Counted from the first letter of the stretch, positions 52,876 through 61,698 are shown. The stretch is DNA of 64,000 nucleotides from CAVVFX01 sp963747535 (GCA_963747535.1 CAVVFX010000008.1:248001-312000); one strand, 5' to 3'. The notes: generated by a model from the letters alone, not told the origin. Program-made: numbers and translations.

Positions 52876-53784
52876 ATGAAGCCGCCGCTGCCAAAGACGC
52901 CATTAGCCATCGTTGCAGCGTTCGTAACGTTCATCCCTGTGACCACGACGGCCCAAGGAGCGCGCGACTATCTCAACACGCCTGTAAATGCAGCATCGGC
53001 ATTCGTCGATTTCGTAACGGCCAACTCGGAGACCGCGTCCGAGTCGGATCTTTCGTTGCCCAACAACGAAGCGATCAGCCGCTTCGGAGTGATCACCGGC
53101 CTGTGGTCGTTCCCATTGGCCGGCAGATACGGTGGTGTGGGGCTGACTGGGGGCTACGCCAGCGTCAACGTCAACGGGCCTCTTGGCAAGCTGGAAACGT
53201 CCGGATTCATCGACCCGTCGGTCACCTTCCATGCAAATATTTTCGGGGCTCCAGCGCTCACTAGGGAACAGTTTGCTCAGGCGATTCCACAATCGTACTC
53301 GAGCGTTCACCTTACGGTTAACGCTCCGCTCGGTTCCTACGATCGCAATTCCCCAGTGAACACAGGAGCGAATCGTTGGGCCTTCTACCCTGTCGTGAAT
53401 CTGGATTTAACCCCGGATAAAGGCGTGTCATGGTTCGACCTGTACGCCGGGGCGCGTTTATTTACCAATAATAATGCGTTCCAGGGAAACAATCGACTCT
53501 CACAACACCCACTGGGGGTATTCTCGGCCCACTACAGTCACAACCTCGGCAAGCGAATGTTTGTAGGAATTGGCGCGAACTACGACTACGGCGGCGAATC
53601 ATTCGTCAATGGCGTTTCGCAGCACAATACTGCAAACGGCTTTCGACCCGGCGTGTCCTTTGGCCGAGCGAGGACGGTCGGGAAATTCGCTCTCATTTTG
53701 CGCTACGAACTCACGGCGACGACGCCTAGGGCTATGCCCACGAACGGGTTGCTCTCGATCAGGCTGTCCGGCCCGCTTTTCTAA
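52876..53784 (+). CDS. outer-membrane channel of the phenol MetA-pathway type
   Basis: 302 residues: signal peptide (TPLAIVAAFVTFIPVTTTAQG), then a beta-strand-rich body (FGVITGLWSFPLAGRYGGVGLTGGYA, HLTVNAPLGSYD, RLSQHPLGVFSAHYSHNL) as in the MetA-pathway phenol degradation family (PF13557), ending in LLSIRLSGPLF, a plausible outer-membrane terminal strand. Probable entry route for a hydrophobic or aromatic compound. It starts 7 bp after the dehydrogenase gene and closes the run; this supports a role for the whole cluster in breakdown of such a compound. Confidence 0.8.
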   Translation: MKPPLPKTPLAIVAAFVTFIPVTTTAQGARDYLNTPVNAASAFVDFVTANSETASESDLSLPNNEAISRFGVITGLWSFPLAGRYGGVGLTGGYASVNVNGPLGKLETSGFIDPSVTFHANIFGAPALTREQFAQAIPQSYSSVHLTVNAPLGSYDRNSPVNTGANRWAFYPVVNLDLTPDKGVSWFDLYAGARLFTNNNAFQGNNRLSQHPLGVFSAHYSHNLGKRMFVGIGANYDYGGESFVNGVSQHNTANGFRPGVSFGRARTVGKFALILRYELTATTPRAMPTNGLLSIRLSGPLF

Positions 53785-54751
53785 ACGCCGGAGTGCTCGT
53801 GCGGCAAGCAACCCCGCCTTGGCTCGAACATCGCTACCGATTTCCTCGGAACCTCGCATCCGAATTCATCGATCGCACTCCGCGCGGTTGGCTGGCATCC
53901 GGAGGTAACCCACGTGGCCGTAACGTCAAGTGGCCGGATAAACGGCGATATTGGGAAGCTGGTCTGGTGTGATCGCCGATTTACTAGTGTGTCGACCGGA
54001 GTGCAACCCAGCCCGACTGCGGTGCGACACCGCGGACCTGCGCGCCGTGCGTGGTGCCCTAAAGCCCGTAAATCTACGAAAGCATGGTAGCGCTAACGGG
54101 AATCGAAGCACTAACTGCCACTGCTGCTGGTTGCAGTTGGCCTCAGCCGCGTCAGCCGCCGTCATTTGACATATATGACTCGCTCGGTCGCCTTCATATC
54201 TAATCGGCGATAACAACACCTTTTCAGATCTATCTCTCTTAAAATCATCAAGCCCCCTATCCGGCGCCCAGCCTGCTCTGCTACCGTCGAATCAGGAGAG
54301 CAAAAGTGTCGTTGATCCGAACGCTCATTAACTGTCGCGCCGGCGCGTCCGCGCAAAAGAACTCGACGACCAGACCAGAAATGAAAACGCCCCACACCGC
54401 CAATTGCTTTTTCTTATCCGCGTTTATCTGCGTTTATCTGCTGCTGATTGGCTTTCCGAAAGGCACGCAGTGCGCACCCAGAGAGACTCCGCCCGAAAAG
54501 ATACACGATCAAACCCACTTAACGTTTCCTTTATGCTTCATGGCGGTCTGCAAAGAACGTCAACACTCGCATCGCTACCGCTCAGCGTTAATCCTCAGGA
54601 ATTTCGAAAACACTAAAATTTCCATTGAACCCACTTTATGTTTCCCTTATGCCGAAGACGCACCTCGATGCTCCGGCGCACTAACCGGAGCCAAACCAAA
54701 GACGGCCAATCCCCGCAATCTGCGTCGCGCTAAACTGGTAGATTCAACACT
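53785..54751. other. 967-bp stretch without a clear gene
   Basis: No supported gene. It holds a tandem GCGTTTATCT repeat (about 54420-54440), and at 54615-54662 the second copy of the repeat shared with 37195-37242. Open frames across it have no family features. It separates the P450 run from the housekeeping cluster and may contain remnants of mobile DNA. Confidence 0.5.
54615..54662. repeat. dispersed repeat, copy 2 (with 37195-37242)
   Basis: Shares the 24-bp core AAAATTTCCATTGAACCCAC-TTTA and a similar right flank with the copy in the receptor / kinase intergenic region. It is 90 bp upstream of the Trm112-like gene. Confidence 0.65.
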
Positions 54752-54922
54752 ATGCCGATCAGTCCGGAATTGCTTGAGATCCTTATTTGCCCCGCTTGCC
54801 GCGGCAATCTGGAACTCAAACCCGATAGCAGCGGCTTGCGCTGCCTGCAGTGTCATCGCCTCTATCCGATCCGGGATGATATTCCAATCATGCTGATCGA
54901 TGAGGCCACCATTGAAGATTGA
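54752..54922 (+). CDS. Trm112-like zinc-finger protein
   Basis: 56 residues. MPISPELLEILICPACRGNL and RCLQCHRLYPIRDDIPIMLIDEA match the Trm112 family: two Cys pairs (CPAC, CLQC) for zinc, then the conserved YPIRDxIPxML. Bacterial members bind and stabilise partner methyltransferases or lipid A-related enzymes, and often sit beside LPS genes. It overlaps the heptosyltransferase gene by 23 bp. Confidence 0.9.
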   Translation: MPISPELLEILICPACRGNLELKPDSSGLRCLQCHRLYPIRDDIPIMLIDEATIED

Positions 54923-55856
54923 GGACTCATCTCCGGACTCATCCCCGCTCTCCGGCGCCGCGCGAGTCCTCGTCGTGCGCCTGAGGTCTCTCGGCGATTG
55001 CGTTCTCTCCACACCCGCCATCCATCTCCTCAAACAGAGCCGGCCGGCCATCGAAATCGGCGTCGTCGTCGAACCGGACTGGCAGGCGGTCTTCGAAGGC
55101 AATCCCGACGTTTCCCGCATCCTGCCGCCCTCTCTTCGCGCGGTGTGGAGCTTTGACCCGCAACTCGCCCTCGATTTTCATGGCGGAAACACCGCCGCCC
55201 GTCTGACGTTGATGTCCGGAGCTAAGCACCGCGCCGGGTTCGATCACTTCAAGCGCCGCGCCGCCTATAACCTTCGCATCCCTACCGCGCAGGAGATTCT
55301 GCAATCGGACCGCAAGGTTCACACCGCCGAGCACATGGCCACTGCCATGTTCTATCTGGGCGTGCCCGTGTGCGATGTTCCGGGAGCCCGTCTCTTCGCA
55401 ACTCCCGCCCGGAAGCATCGCGACCCCTACGCGGTCATTCATCCGGTTGCGGCCACACCCGAAAAGACTTGGACGCCGGCCGGGTTCCTCCGCGTAGCCG
55501 AATATCTGCGCGAGCATCACCAGATTGAATCCGTATTCATCGCCGCACAGGATCAGGATCTTTCCGCCTTCACCGGCTGGACCAGCATTTCCGGCGCGCG
55601 CCTCAACGAGATCAAGACGCTGATCGCCGGCGCCAGCCTCTTCGTCGGCAACGATTCCGGACCCGCTCACATGGCCGCGGCCTTGGGCGTGCCTCCAGTC
55701 GTGATCTTCGGCCCTTCCGATCCCGCCATCTGGGGCCCTTGGAGCACGCGCGGCGAAGTCGTCCAGGCCGATGGGCCGATCGGCGGCGTGGCAGCGGAAC
55801 GCGTCATTGCAGCCATCGATCATGTGCGGGTCGATCATGTGAGGGTCCCGGCATGA
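54900..55856 (+). CDS. glycosyltransferase family 9 (LPS heptosyltransferase-like)
   Basis: 318 residues. GT9 signature ARVLVVRLRSLGDCVLSTPAI at the start, nucleotide-sugar site in PYAVIHPVAATPEKTW, and GNDSGPAHMAAALGVPPVVIFGPSDP in the C-terminal domain. Adds a heptose-type sugar to lipopolysaccharide core at the inner face of the membrane. It overlaps the Trm112-like gene and the exporter gene (ATGA), so the three are coupled. The exact acceptor is unknown. Confidence 0.9.
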   Translation: MRPPLKIEDSSPDSSPLSGAARVLVVRLRSLGDCVLSTPAIHLLKQSRPAIEIGVVVEPDWQAVFEGNPDVSRILPPSLRAVWSFDPQLALDFHGGNTAARLTLMSGAKHRAGFDHFKRRAAYNLRIPTAQEILQSDRKVHTAEHMATAMFYLGVPVCDVPGARLFATPARKHRDPYAVIHPVAATPEKTWTPAGFLRVAEYLREHHQIESVFIAAQDQDLSAFTGWTSISGARLNEIKTLIAGASLFVGNDSGPAHMAAALGVPPVVIFGPSDPAIWGPWSTRGEVVQADGPIGGVAAERVIAAIDHVRVDHVRVPA

Positions 55857-57685
55857 GCGTTCGCCGCCGCCTGCTCGGCTACTCGCGGAAATATGTGGCG
55901 CTGATCGCGGTCGCCGTCGTTCTGATGGCCTGCGTCGGAGCCGCCACCGGGTTGATGGCGCTGCTCCTCAGTCCCGTGATGGATCGCGTACTGCAACCGG
56001 CCACGCCGGACCTGCGGGTCGAACTGACCCATCTGCCTTTTCTCGACACGCCCATCTACCTCGACCAGATTGTCCCCTCCGGCTTCTCCAACGTCTGGAG
56101 CATGGTAGCCTTCGCCATCATCGCGGTCTTCGTGGGCAAAGGCATCTGCGACTACCTGGCAAGTTACCTCATCAACTACGCCGGCTGCTCCGCCGTAATG
56201 GACATTCGCAACCAGGTCTTCGACAAGCTCCTGCGCCAGGGCGCGACGTTCTTCGAAACCAATCCGACCGGCCGTCTGATGTCCTCGGTGATGAACGACA
56301 TCGATAAGATTCAGGTCGCCACCTCCACGATGCTGGCGGACCTTTTCCGGCAATCGTTCACCATTCTCGGTTGCCTGTTCGTGGTCATCAGCAAGGATTG
56401 GAAGCTCGCCCTTTTCAGCCTCACGGTTCTCCCTTTCGTGCTGGTGCCGACCGCCCGCCTGGGCAAACGCATCCGCCGCACCAGCCGCCGCACCCAGGAT
56501 CATACCGGCGAGCTCAATCAGATTCTGCAGGAAAGCATCACCGGACACCAGGTCGTGAAGGCGTTCTCGGCCGAGTCCTATGAAGCTGGGCGTTTCCGCA
56601 AAGCCGCCCGGAGCCTCCTGCGCACCAATCTCCGCTACACCTTGCAGCAGGGAGTGGCCTCGCCGCTGATCGAGATCTTCGGCGCGCTCACCGTTTGCGC
56701 CCTGCTCTGGTACGCCCGCAATGAAGCCAAAGAGGGCACCCTCACCGCCGGCCACTTCACCAGCTTCCTGATCGCCCTGCTCATGATGTACGAGCCCGTC
56801 AAGCGGCTCACCGGGATTCACAACATCTTCGAACAGGCCATCGGAGCGTCGGAAAAAGTCTTCGAATATCTGGACCGCAAAGACGATATCGTCGAGAAGC
56901 CGGCGGCGATCAAACTCGTCACCTTCTCCCGTAGCATCGTCTTCGACAACGTGCGCTTCCGTTATCCGGCTTCGACCGGGTCCACTTATCAGCTCGAATC
57001 CATCAACCTCGAAGTCAAAGCCGGCGAAGTCGTCGCGCTCGCCGGTCCCAGCGGTGCGGGAAAGACCACCCTCGCGAATCTTGTCCCCCGCTTTCACGAC
57101 GTCACTTCGGGCGCGGTGCGCATCGACGGGATCGACCTCCGCGACCTCACCCTCGCTTCCCTCCGTCACAATGTGGGAATCGTCTCGCAGGATACGTTTC
57201 TCTTCAACGACACTATCGCCAACAATATCTCGTACGGAACGGCCGCTGCTGACCGGACCGTCTTGCGCAAAGCTGCCGAGGCCGCCAACGCCGCGGAGTT
57301 CATCGAACGAATGCCGCAAGGCTACGACACCATGATCGGCGAGCGTGGCGTAAACTTGAGCGGAGGCCAGCGGCAGCGCCTCGCGATTGCCCGGGCCATC
57401 TTCAAGAATGCCCCCATCCTGATTCTCGATGAGGCGACTTCGCACCTGGACACCGAATCCGAACTGGCCGTGCAACAGGCCATCACCAACCTCATGAGCG
57501 ACCGGACGGTCATCGTCATCGCCCACCGTCTTTCGACCATTCGCAAGGCTGACAAGATTGTCGTCCTGGATCGCGGGCGCATCGCCGAAACCGGCACGCA
57601 CGACGAACTGGTAAACCAGGACGGCATCTACCGTCGCCTGCACGAACTACAATTCATAGATACTGGAGTTGCCATTGATCTTTAA
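55853..57685 (+). CDS. ABC exporter, MsbA-like lipid flippase
   Basis: 610 residues, half-transporter. A six-helix membrane domain (ALIAVAVVLMACVGAATGL onwards) is followed by an ATPase domain with Walker A GPSGAGKTT, signature LSGGQRQR, Walker B ILILDEAT and the H-loop IVIAHRLSTI. Closest in layout to MsbA, which flips lipid A-core across the inner membrane. The start overlaps the GT9 stop (ATGA), consistent with LPS export. ATG at 55853 is the natural start, since the frame upstream is GT9 sequence. Confidence 0.9.
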   Translation: MSVRRRLLGYSRKYVALIAVAVVLMACVGAATGLMALLLSPVMDRVLQPATPDLRVELTHLPFLDTPIYLDQIVPSGFSNVWSMVAFAIIAVFVGKGICDYLASYLINYAGCSAVMDIRNQVFDKLLRQGATFFETNPTGRLMSSVMNDIDKIQVATSTMLADLFRQSFTILGCLFVVISKDWKLALFSLTVLPFVLVPTARLGKRIRRTSRRTQDHTGELNQILQESITGHQVVKAFSAESYEAGRFRKAARSLLRTNLRYTLQQGVASPLIEIFGALTVCALLWYARNEAKEGTLTAGHFTSFLIALLMMYEPVKRLTGIHNIFEQAIGASEKVFEYLDRKDDIVEKPAAIKLVTFSRSIVFDNVRFRYPASTGSTYQLESINLEVKAGEVVALAGPSGAGKTTLANLVPRFHDVTSGAVRIDGIDLRDLTLASLRHNVGIVSQDTFLFNDTIANNISYGTAAADRTVLRKAAEAANAAEFIERMPQGYDTMIGERGVNLSGGQRQRLAIARAIFKNAPILILDEATSHLDTESELAVQQAITNLMSDRTVIVIAHRLSTIRKADKIVVLDRGRIAETGTHDELVNQDGIYRRLHELQFIDTGVAIDL

Positions 57686-57698
57686 TTCCTGCTGTAGG

Positions 57699-57716
57699 GC
57701 AGCCAATCCTGGCTGC
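57699..57716 (+). terminator. hairpin after the ABC exporter gene
   Basis: GCAGCCA pairs with TGGCTGC with loop ATCC, 13 bp after the exporter stop codon. No T tract follows, so termination is only possible. Confidence 0.35.
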
Positions 57717-57778
57717 AGCCGCCTTTCAGCCGTACGAGCACCCCGCGAAACCGCGCTCCGAAGGGGTCTGAAACTCAC

Positions 57779-57840
57779 CCGTAGGGCAGACCATCGTTTT
57801 TTGTGGTCGGGGCACCCTCTGGGTCGCTGCGGAGCAGCCT
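57779..57840 (+). repeat. REP-like repeat, copy G (diverged)
   Basis: GGGCAGACCATCGTTTTTTGTGGTC matches the family, but the right arm runs into GGGGCACCCTCTGGGTC before the second hairpin GCTGCGGAGCAGC. An insertion of about 18 bp between the two hairpins would explain it. Confidence 0.7.
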
Positions 57841-57875
57841 CCGAACCGCGCAGTTTCTGTAGTGGCGGCCTTTCA

Positions 57876-57902
57876 TTCGCGTGCATTCGCGTGCATTCGC
57901 GG
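57876..57902 (+). repeat. three tandem GTGCATTCGC-type repeats
   Basis: CATTCGCGTGCATTCGCGTG and a third CATTCGCGG follow each other with a 10-bp period, about 25 bp before the yicC start. Possibly slippage, possibly a regulatory site; no further evidence. Confidence 0.5.
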
Positions 57903-57925
57903 CCCCTGTTTCGGCGGTCCCTCAC

Positions 57926-58816
57926 ATGAGCGTGAAAAGCATGACGGGCTTTGCCCGCGTCCGCCGCGAACTCCCGGAAGGCGAACTGGTAGTCAGCCTC
58001 AAGAGCGTGAATCACCGCGGACTCGATCTGCATTTCCACATCCCCGCCGCTCTCGACGCCTTCGAACCGGCCATTCGCACGCTCTTGAAATCGCGCCTCT
58101 CTCGCGGGCACGTCCAGACTCAGATTTCCTTTTCCGGCAACCGCAACGGCAATGCCAGCCTGAACTACGATCTGCTCGATGCCTGGCTCAAGGGTTTCCG
58201 GGAGGCTTCCGAGAAGTACAGCCTGAAGTGTGAGCCCGACCTCAACGAAGCCTTGCGCATTCCCGGCATTCTCCTGGCCGAAAACGGGCGCGATCTCGAC
58301 GAGAGCTTCGAAACACCCCTGAAAGAGGCCGTCGACGCTGCCATCGATGAACTCGACAAGTTTCGTGTGCGCGAGGGAGCTACCATCGCCTCGGAGATTC
58401 GCCAGCGCTCCGCGAACATCATCGAGCTCGCCGCGAAAATGGAAAAGATCCGGTCCAAAGCCACTCCTGCGTTCCAGAAGCGGCTCAAGGAGCGGCTCGG
58501 GGAGTTGCTGAAGGGCGCCGGCATCGAGCCGCAGCGCCTCGCCCAGGAAGCCGCCATCATGACCGAGCGTAGCGACGTCAGCGAAGAACTGCTGCGCCTG
58601 AAAACCCACGCCTCGCAGGTGGAAGATCTGCTGAACAACGGCGGCGAAGCCGGCAAGAAGCTCGATTTCCTCCTGCAGGAGATGAACCGCGAAGCCAATA
58701 CGGTCCTCTCCAAGACCGGCGGACTGGGCGAATTGGGCCTGACCATCACCGACCTGGCACTCGCAGCCAAGGCCGAGATCGACAAGATTCGCGAGCAGTC
58801 CCTCAATATTGAATGA
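57926..58816 (+). CDS. yicC: YicC family endoribonuclease
   Basis: 296 residues. Family markers SMTGFARVRRELPEGELVVSLKSVNHRGLDL at the start and KLDFLLQEMNREANTVLSKTG at the end (YicC_N and DUF1732). YicC proteins cut or help degrade RNA. It overlaps gmk by 4 bp, the usual pairing in bacteria. Start at 57926, where the family motif begins. Confidence 0.93.
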   Translation: MSVKSMTGFARVRRELPEGELVVSLKSVNHRGLDLHFHIPAALDAFEPAIRTLLKSRLSRGHVQTQISFSGNRNGNASLNYDLLDAWLKGFREASEKYSLKCEPDLNEALRIPGILLAENGRDLDESFETPLKEAVDAAIDELDKFRVREGATIASEIRQRSANIIELAAKMEKIRSKATPAFQKRLKERLGELLKGAGIEPQRLAQEAAIMTERSDVSEELLRLKTHASQVEDLLNNGGEAGKKLDFLLQEMNREANTVLSKTGGLGELGLTITDLALAAKAEIDKIREQSLNIE

Positions 58817-59439
58817 GTGTCGTTTTCATTATTTCCGCACCGTCCGGCTCCGGCAAGTCGACGCTGGTCAACCGGCTGATGCAGGAGGTGCCCAACCTCT
58901 GCTTCTCCATCTCGTATACCACCCGTAAACCACGTGGCCATGAGGTCGACGGCACCAGCTACCACTTCACCTCCCGCGAGGACTTCGAGAACCGCCTCGC
59001 TAACCAGGAATTCCTGGAGTATGCCGATGTTTTCGGGAACTACTACGGGACCCACGTTTCCGAATTGGCCAAAGCCCGTGCCAGCGGCAAAGATCTCGTA
59101 TTGGACATTGACGTGCAAGGTGCGGCACAATTAAGAGAGACCATCCCCGACGCAGTTACGATTTTTGTCCTGGCGCCCTCCCGGCAAGTCCTGGAACACC
59201 GGCTGCGCTATCGGGGAGAGGATTCCGACCAGGTGATCGCGCGCAGGCTGGCCGACGCCGCCCGGGAAATCCGCAATTACGATTTATACGATTACGTTCT
59301 GATCAATGAAGATATTGACGAGTCGGCCAAGACGCTCGGGTCCATCGTGCGAGCCGAGCGGGTCCGCAGAACGCGAATCGAAGACAAGATCAGGCCGATC
59401 CTGAGAACTTTCGAGTTGGTTGAAGAAAAGAAGAGGTAA
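58813..59439 (+). CDS. gmk: guanylate kinase
   Basis: 208 residues. P-loop APSGSGKST, GMP-binding SYTTRKPRGHEVDGTSYHF, LDIDVQGAAQLR and the lid region RLRYRGEDSD. Phosphorylates GMP to GDP with ATP. It sits between yicC and rpoZ with overlapping or close ends, the conserved order. Confidence 0.96.
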   Translation: MSVVFIISAPSGSGKSTLVNRLMQEVPNLCFSISYTTRKPRGHEVDGTSYHFTSREDFENRLANQEFLEYADVFGNYYGTHVSELAKARASGKDLVLDIDVQGAAQLRETIPDAVTIFVLAPSRQVLEHRLRYRGEDSDQVIARRLADAAREIRNYDLYDYVLINEDIDESAKTLGSIVRAERVRRTRIEDKIRPILRTFELVEEKKR

Positions 59440-59442
59440 ACG

Positions 59443-59688
59443 ATGTCCGACGCACCCCGCAATAACGCCCACTGCTCCATTCCCGACGATCCGGAGCAAA
59501 GCACTTATCGATTCATCATTGTGGCCGCCAAACGCGCCCGGCAACTCCAGGGTGGCAGCCGCCCCTTCCTGCCGACTTCGTCCAAGAAGCCGACAGTCAT
59601 CGCCACCGAAGAAGTGCGCCGTGGTCTGGTGAAGTACGACCTGATCGTTCCGGAAGTTGTCGTCCCCGTCGAAGACATCACCTTGTAA
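59443..59688 (+). CDS. rpoZ: RNA polymerase omega subunit
   Basis: 81 residues. YRFIIVAAKRARQLQGGSRP and AVIATEEVRRGLV-like segment TVIATEEVRRGLVKYD are the omega hallmarks. Helps assemble RNA polymerase and respond to ppGpp. Starts 3 bp after gmk. A REP-like hairpin follows and separates it from coaBC. Confidence 0.92.
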   Translation: MSDAPRNNAHCSIPDDPEQSTYRFIIVAAKRARQLQGGSRPFLPTSSKKPTVIATEEVRRGLVKYDLIVPEVVVPVEDITL

Positions 59689-59695
59689 ACCAGAC

Positions 59696-59726
59696 CGTGG
59701 CAGACCATCGTTTTTTGTGGTCTGCC
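59696..59726 (+). repeat. REP-like repeat, copy H
   Basis: GGCAGACCA...TGGTCTGCC with the T-rich loop, only the first hairpin. It is placed 10 bp after rpoZ and 13 bp before the coaBC start, so within an apparent operon, where it could lower or stabilise expression of one part. Confidence 0.8.
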
Positions 59727-59739
59727 AACCCAAGCCAGC

Positions 59740-60954
59740 ATGAACATCATCCTAGGCATTGGCGGAGGAATCGCGGCGTACAAATCCGCCGAAGTAGCTC
59801 GCGTTCTCATCCAGAGGGGCGCTAAAGTGCGCGTGGTCATGACCAGCGCCGCCCAGCAATTTATCACGCCCCTCACTTTCGCCACCCTGACCGGCCAGAA
59901 AGTCATCTCCACGCTCTTCTCCTCCGCCACCGCGGACGACACCCTGGCGAGTTCGGTCGAACACATCGCCATTGCCCGGGAGAACGAGGTCCTGCTGGTC
60001 GCCCCCGCCACTGCCGATATTCTTGCCAAATTCGCCCACGGACTTGCCACCGACTTCCTCACCACCACTTACCTGGCCTTCACCGGGCGAGTGGCGCTGG
60101 CCCCGTCGATGAACAAAGAAATGTGGGCCCACCCCGCCACCCAATCCAATGTGACCATCCTGCGCGAACGCGGACACCTCATCATCGAACCCGATTCTGG
60201 TTATCTCGCCTGCGGGGAAACTGGCGCAGGACGCCTGGCCGATCCCGAACGGATTGCGGATGCAGTCTTCGCACCAGAACACGCACAGGACCTGGACGGC
60301 GAGCATTTTCTGATCACCGCCGGACCGACCCGCGAAGCCATCGACCCAGTCCGCTTCATCTCCAACCGGTCCAGCGGAAAAATGGGCTTCGCCGTGGCGG
60401 AGGCTGCCGCCTGTCGCGGCGCGGCCGTGACGCTCATCGCCGGTCCGGTCCATCTGCCGGCACCGGACGGCGTCACGCGCATCGACGTCCAGACCGCCGA
60501 GGAGATGCGCAAAGCCGTCTTCGACCACCTGGAAGACGCGACCGTCATCGTGAAATCCGCCGCCGTAGCCGACTTTCGTCCGGCCAACGCGTCCGCGCAG
60601 AAACTCAAGAAGTCGGCCATGCGGCTCTCGCTCGAACTCGACCCCACGCCCGATATTCTTCAGGAGCTCGGACGCAGAAAAGGCGACCGCATCCTGATCG
60701 GGTTTGCCGCCGAAACCGAACGCCTGGAAGAGGAAGCCCGTCGCAAGCTGGAGTCCAAGAATTGCGACATGCTCGTCGCCAATCGAGTGGGCGGCTCCGG
60801 CACCGGCTTCGACTCCGAGGATAACGAGGTGCTGCTGGTGCTGCGGTCCGGCGAAACCATCCCAGTGGCCCGCGCGCCCAAACGGGAAATTGCGGACCGC
60901 ATTCTCGATCAGGTACTCACGCTGCGCCTCGCCGCGAGCGCAGCCATGAAATAA
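59740..60954 (+). CDS. coaBC: bifunctional CoaBC (phosphopantothenoylcysteine synthetase/decarboxylase)
   Basis: 404 residues. N-terminal CoaC flavoprotein: GIGGGIAAYKSAEVAR, the catalytic His region SSVEHIAIARE, PSMNKEMWAHPATQ and the Cys loop YLACGETGAGRL. C-terminal CoaB: FLITAGPTREAIDPVRFISNRSS and a lysine-rich dimer strand. Makes 4'-phosphopantetheine for coenzyme A. Next to rpoZ, as in most bacteria. Confidence 0.95.
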   Translation: MNIILGIGGGIAAYKSAEVARVLIQRGAKVRVVMTSAAQQFITPLTFATLTGQKVISTLFSSATADDTLASSVEHIAIARENEVLLVAPATADILAKFAHGLATDFLTTTYLAFTGRVALAPSMNKEMWAHPATQSNVTILRERGHLIIEPDSGYLACGETGAGRLADPERIADAVFAPEHAQDLDGEHFLITAGPTREAIDPVRFISNRSSGKMGFAVAEAAACRGAAVTLIAGPVHLPAPDGVTRIDVQTAEEMRKAVFDHLEDATVIVKSAAVADFRPANASAQKLKKSAMRLSLELDPTPDILQELGRRKGDRILIGFAAETERLEEEARRKLESKNCDMLVANRVGGSGTGFDSEDNEVLLVLRSGETIPVARAPKREIADRILDQVLTLRLAASAAMK

Positions 60955-61692
60955 ATGGACGCCCAACAGCTGCGCAAACAACTGGAGTTCTATCGCGACC
61001 TGGGATTCAAGGAAATCTACCGTCGAGAACCGACGCCTATCGAAATGGCCAAACTTCCACCACTGCCCGCAGCGCTCGCGGCATCGCTCCCGGCATCACT
61101 GCCCCCTATGGCTCCCGCGGGCGATACCTTGCTCCGCATTATCGAAGATATCGGCGATTGTCATCGCTGCCGCCTGCACGAACAACGCCACAAGATCGTC
61201 TTCGGCGTCGGTAACGAACAGGCCAAATTGGTCTTCGTAGGGGAAGGCCCGGGCGCGGATGAGGACGCACAAGGCATTCCCTTCGTCGGCCGCGCCGGCC
61301 AATTGCTCACCCAGATGATCGAAGGCACCGCGAAGAAGGAAGGCATCCCTCTGCTACGCCCGGACGTATACATCTGCAACGTGGTGAAATGCCGCCCGCC
61401 GGATAATCGCAACCCCGAACCCGACGAGATGGAGATCTGCGGTCAGTTCCTTTTCCGGCAGTTGAGCGTCATCCAGCCGAAGGCCATCTGCGCCCTCGGA
61501 TCGACGGCGGCAAAAGCGCTGCTGGGCGGCAAAGATGGCGTCACCAAACTGCGCGGACGCTGGCACAAGTGGCGCGATATCCCGCTGATCGTGACCTACC
61601 ATCCGTCCTATCTGCTGCGTCCTTACAACCAGGACGCCAAACGCGAAGCCTGGGAGGACCTGAAGAAGGTCCTCCATTTTGTTTACGACTGA
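60955..61692 (+). CDS. family-4 uracil-DNA glycosylase (Fe-S type)
   Basis: 245 residues. Iron-sulphur Cys residues in DCHRCRLHE and YICNVVKCRPP, motif A VGEGPGADEDAQGIPFVG and motif B THHPSYLLR-like segment TYHPSYLLRP. Removes uracil from DNA. A low-complexity Ala/Pro/Leu linker (residues 30-55) precedes the core. Its ATG follows the coaBC stop directly. Ends 6 bp before the convergent GH2 gene. Confidence 0.93.
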   Translation: MDAQQLRKQLEFYRDLGFKEIYRREPTPIEMAKLPPLPAALAASLPASLPPMAPAGDTLLRIIEDIGDCHRCRLHEQRHKIVFGVGNEQAKLVFVGEGPGADEDAQGIPFVGRAGQLLTQMIEGTAKKEGIPLLRPDVYICNVVKCRPPDNRNPEPDEMEICGQFLFRQLSVIQPKAICALGSTAAKALLGGKDGVTKLRGRWHKWRDIPLIVTYHPSYLLRPYNQDAKREAWEDLKKVLHFVYD

Positions 61693-61698
61693 GCTCGC

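Noticed and set aside
54306..54896. 196-residue frame spanning the gene-poor stretch and the Trm112-like gene
   Set aside because: Overlaps the clearly recognisable Trm112-like gene in another frame and includes the dispersed repeat; no domain.
55835..57643. 602-codon minus-strand frame opposite the ABC exporter
   Set aside because: Antisense to an intact ABC transporter with all motifs; Asp/Gly/Glu-rich composition is an artefact of codon usage.
18812..59726. REP-like repeats considered as simple Rho-independent terminators
   Set aside because: The T run is inside the loop, not after the stem, and copies occur irrespective of gene direction, so a repeat family explains them better, though some may also stop transcription.
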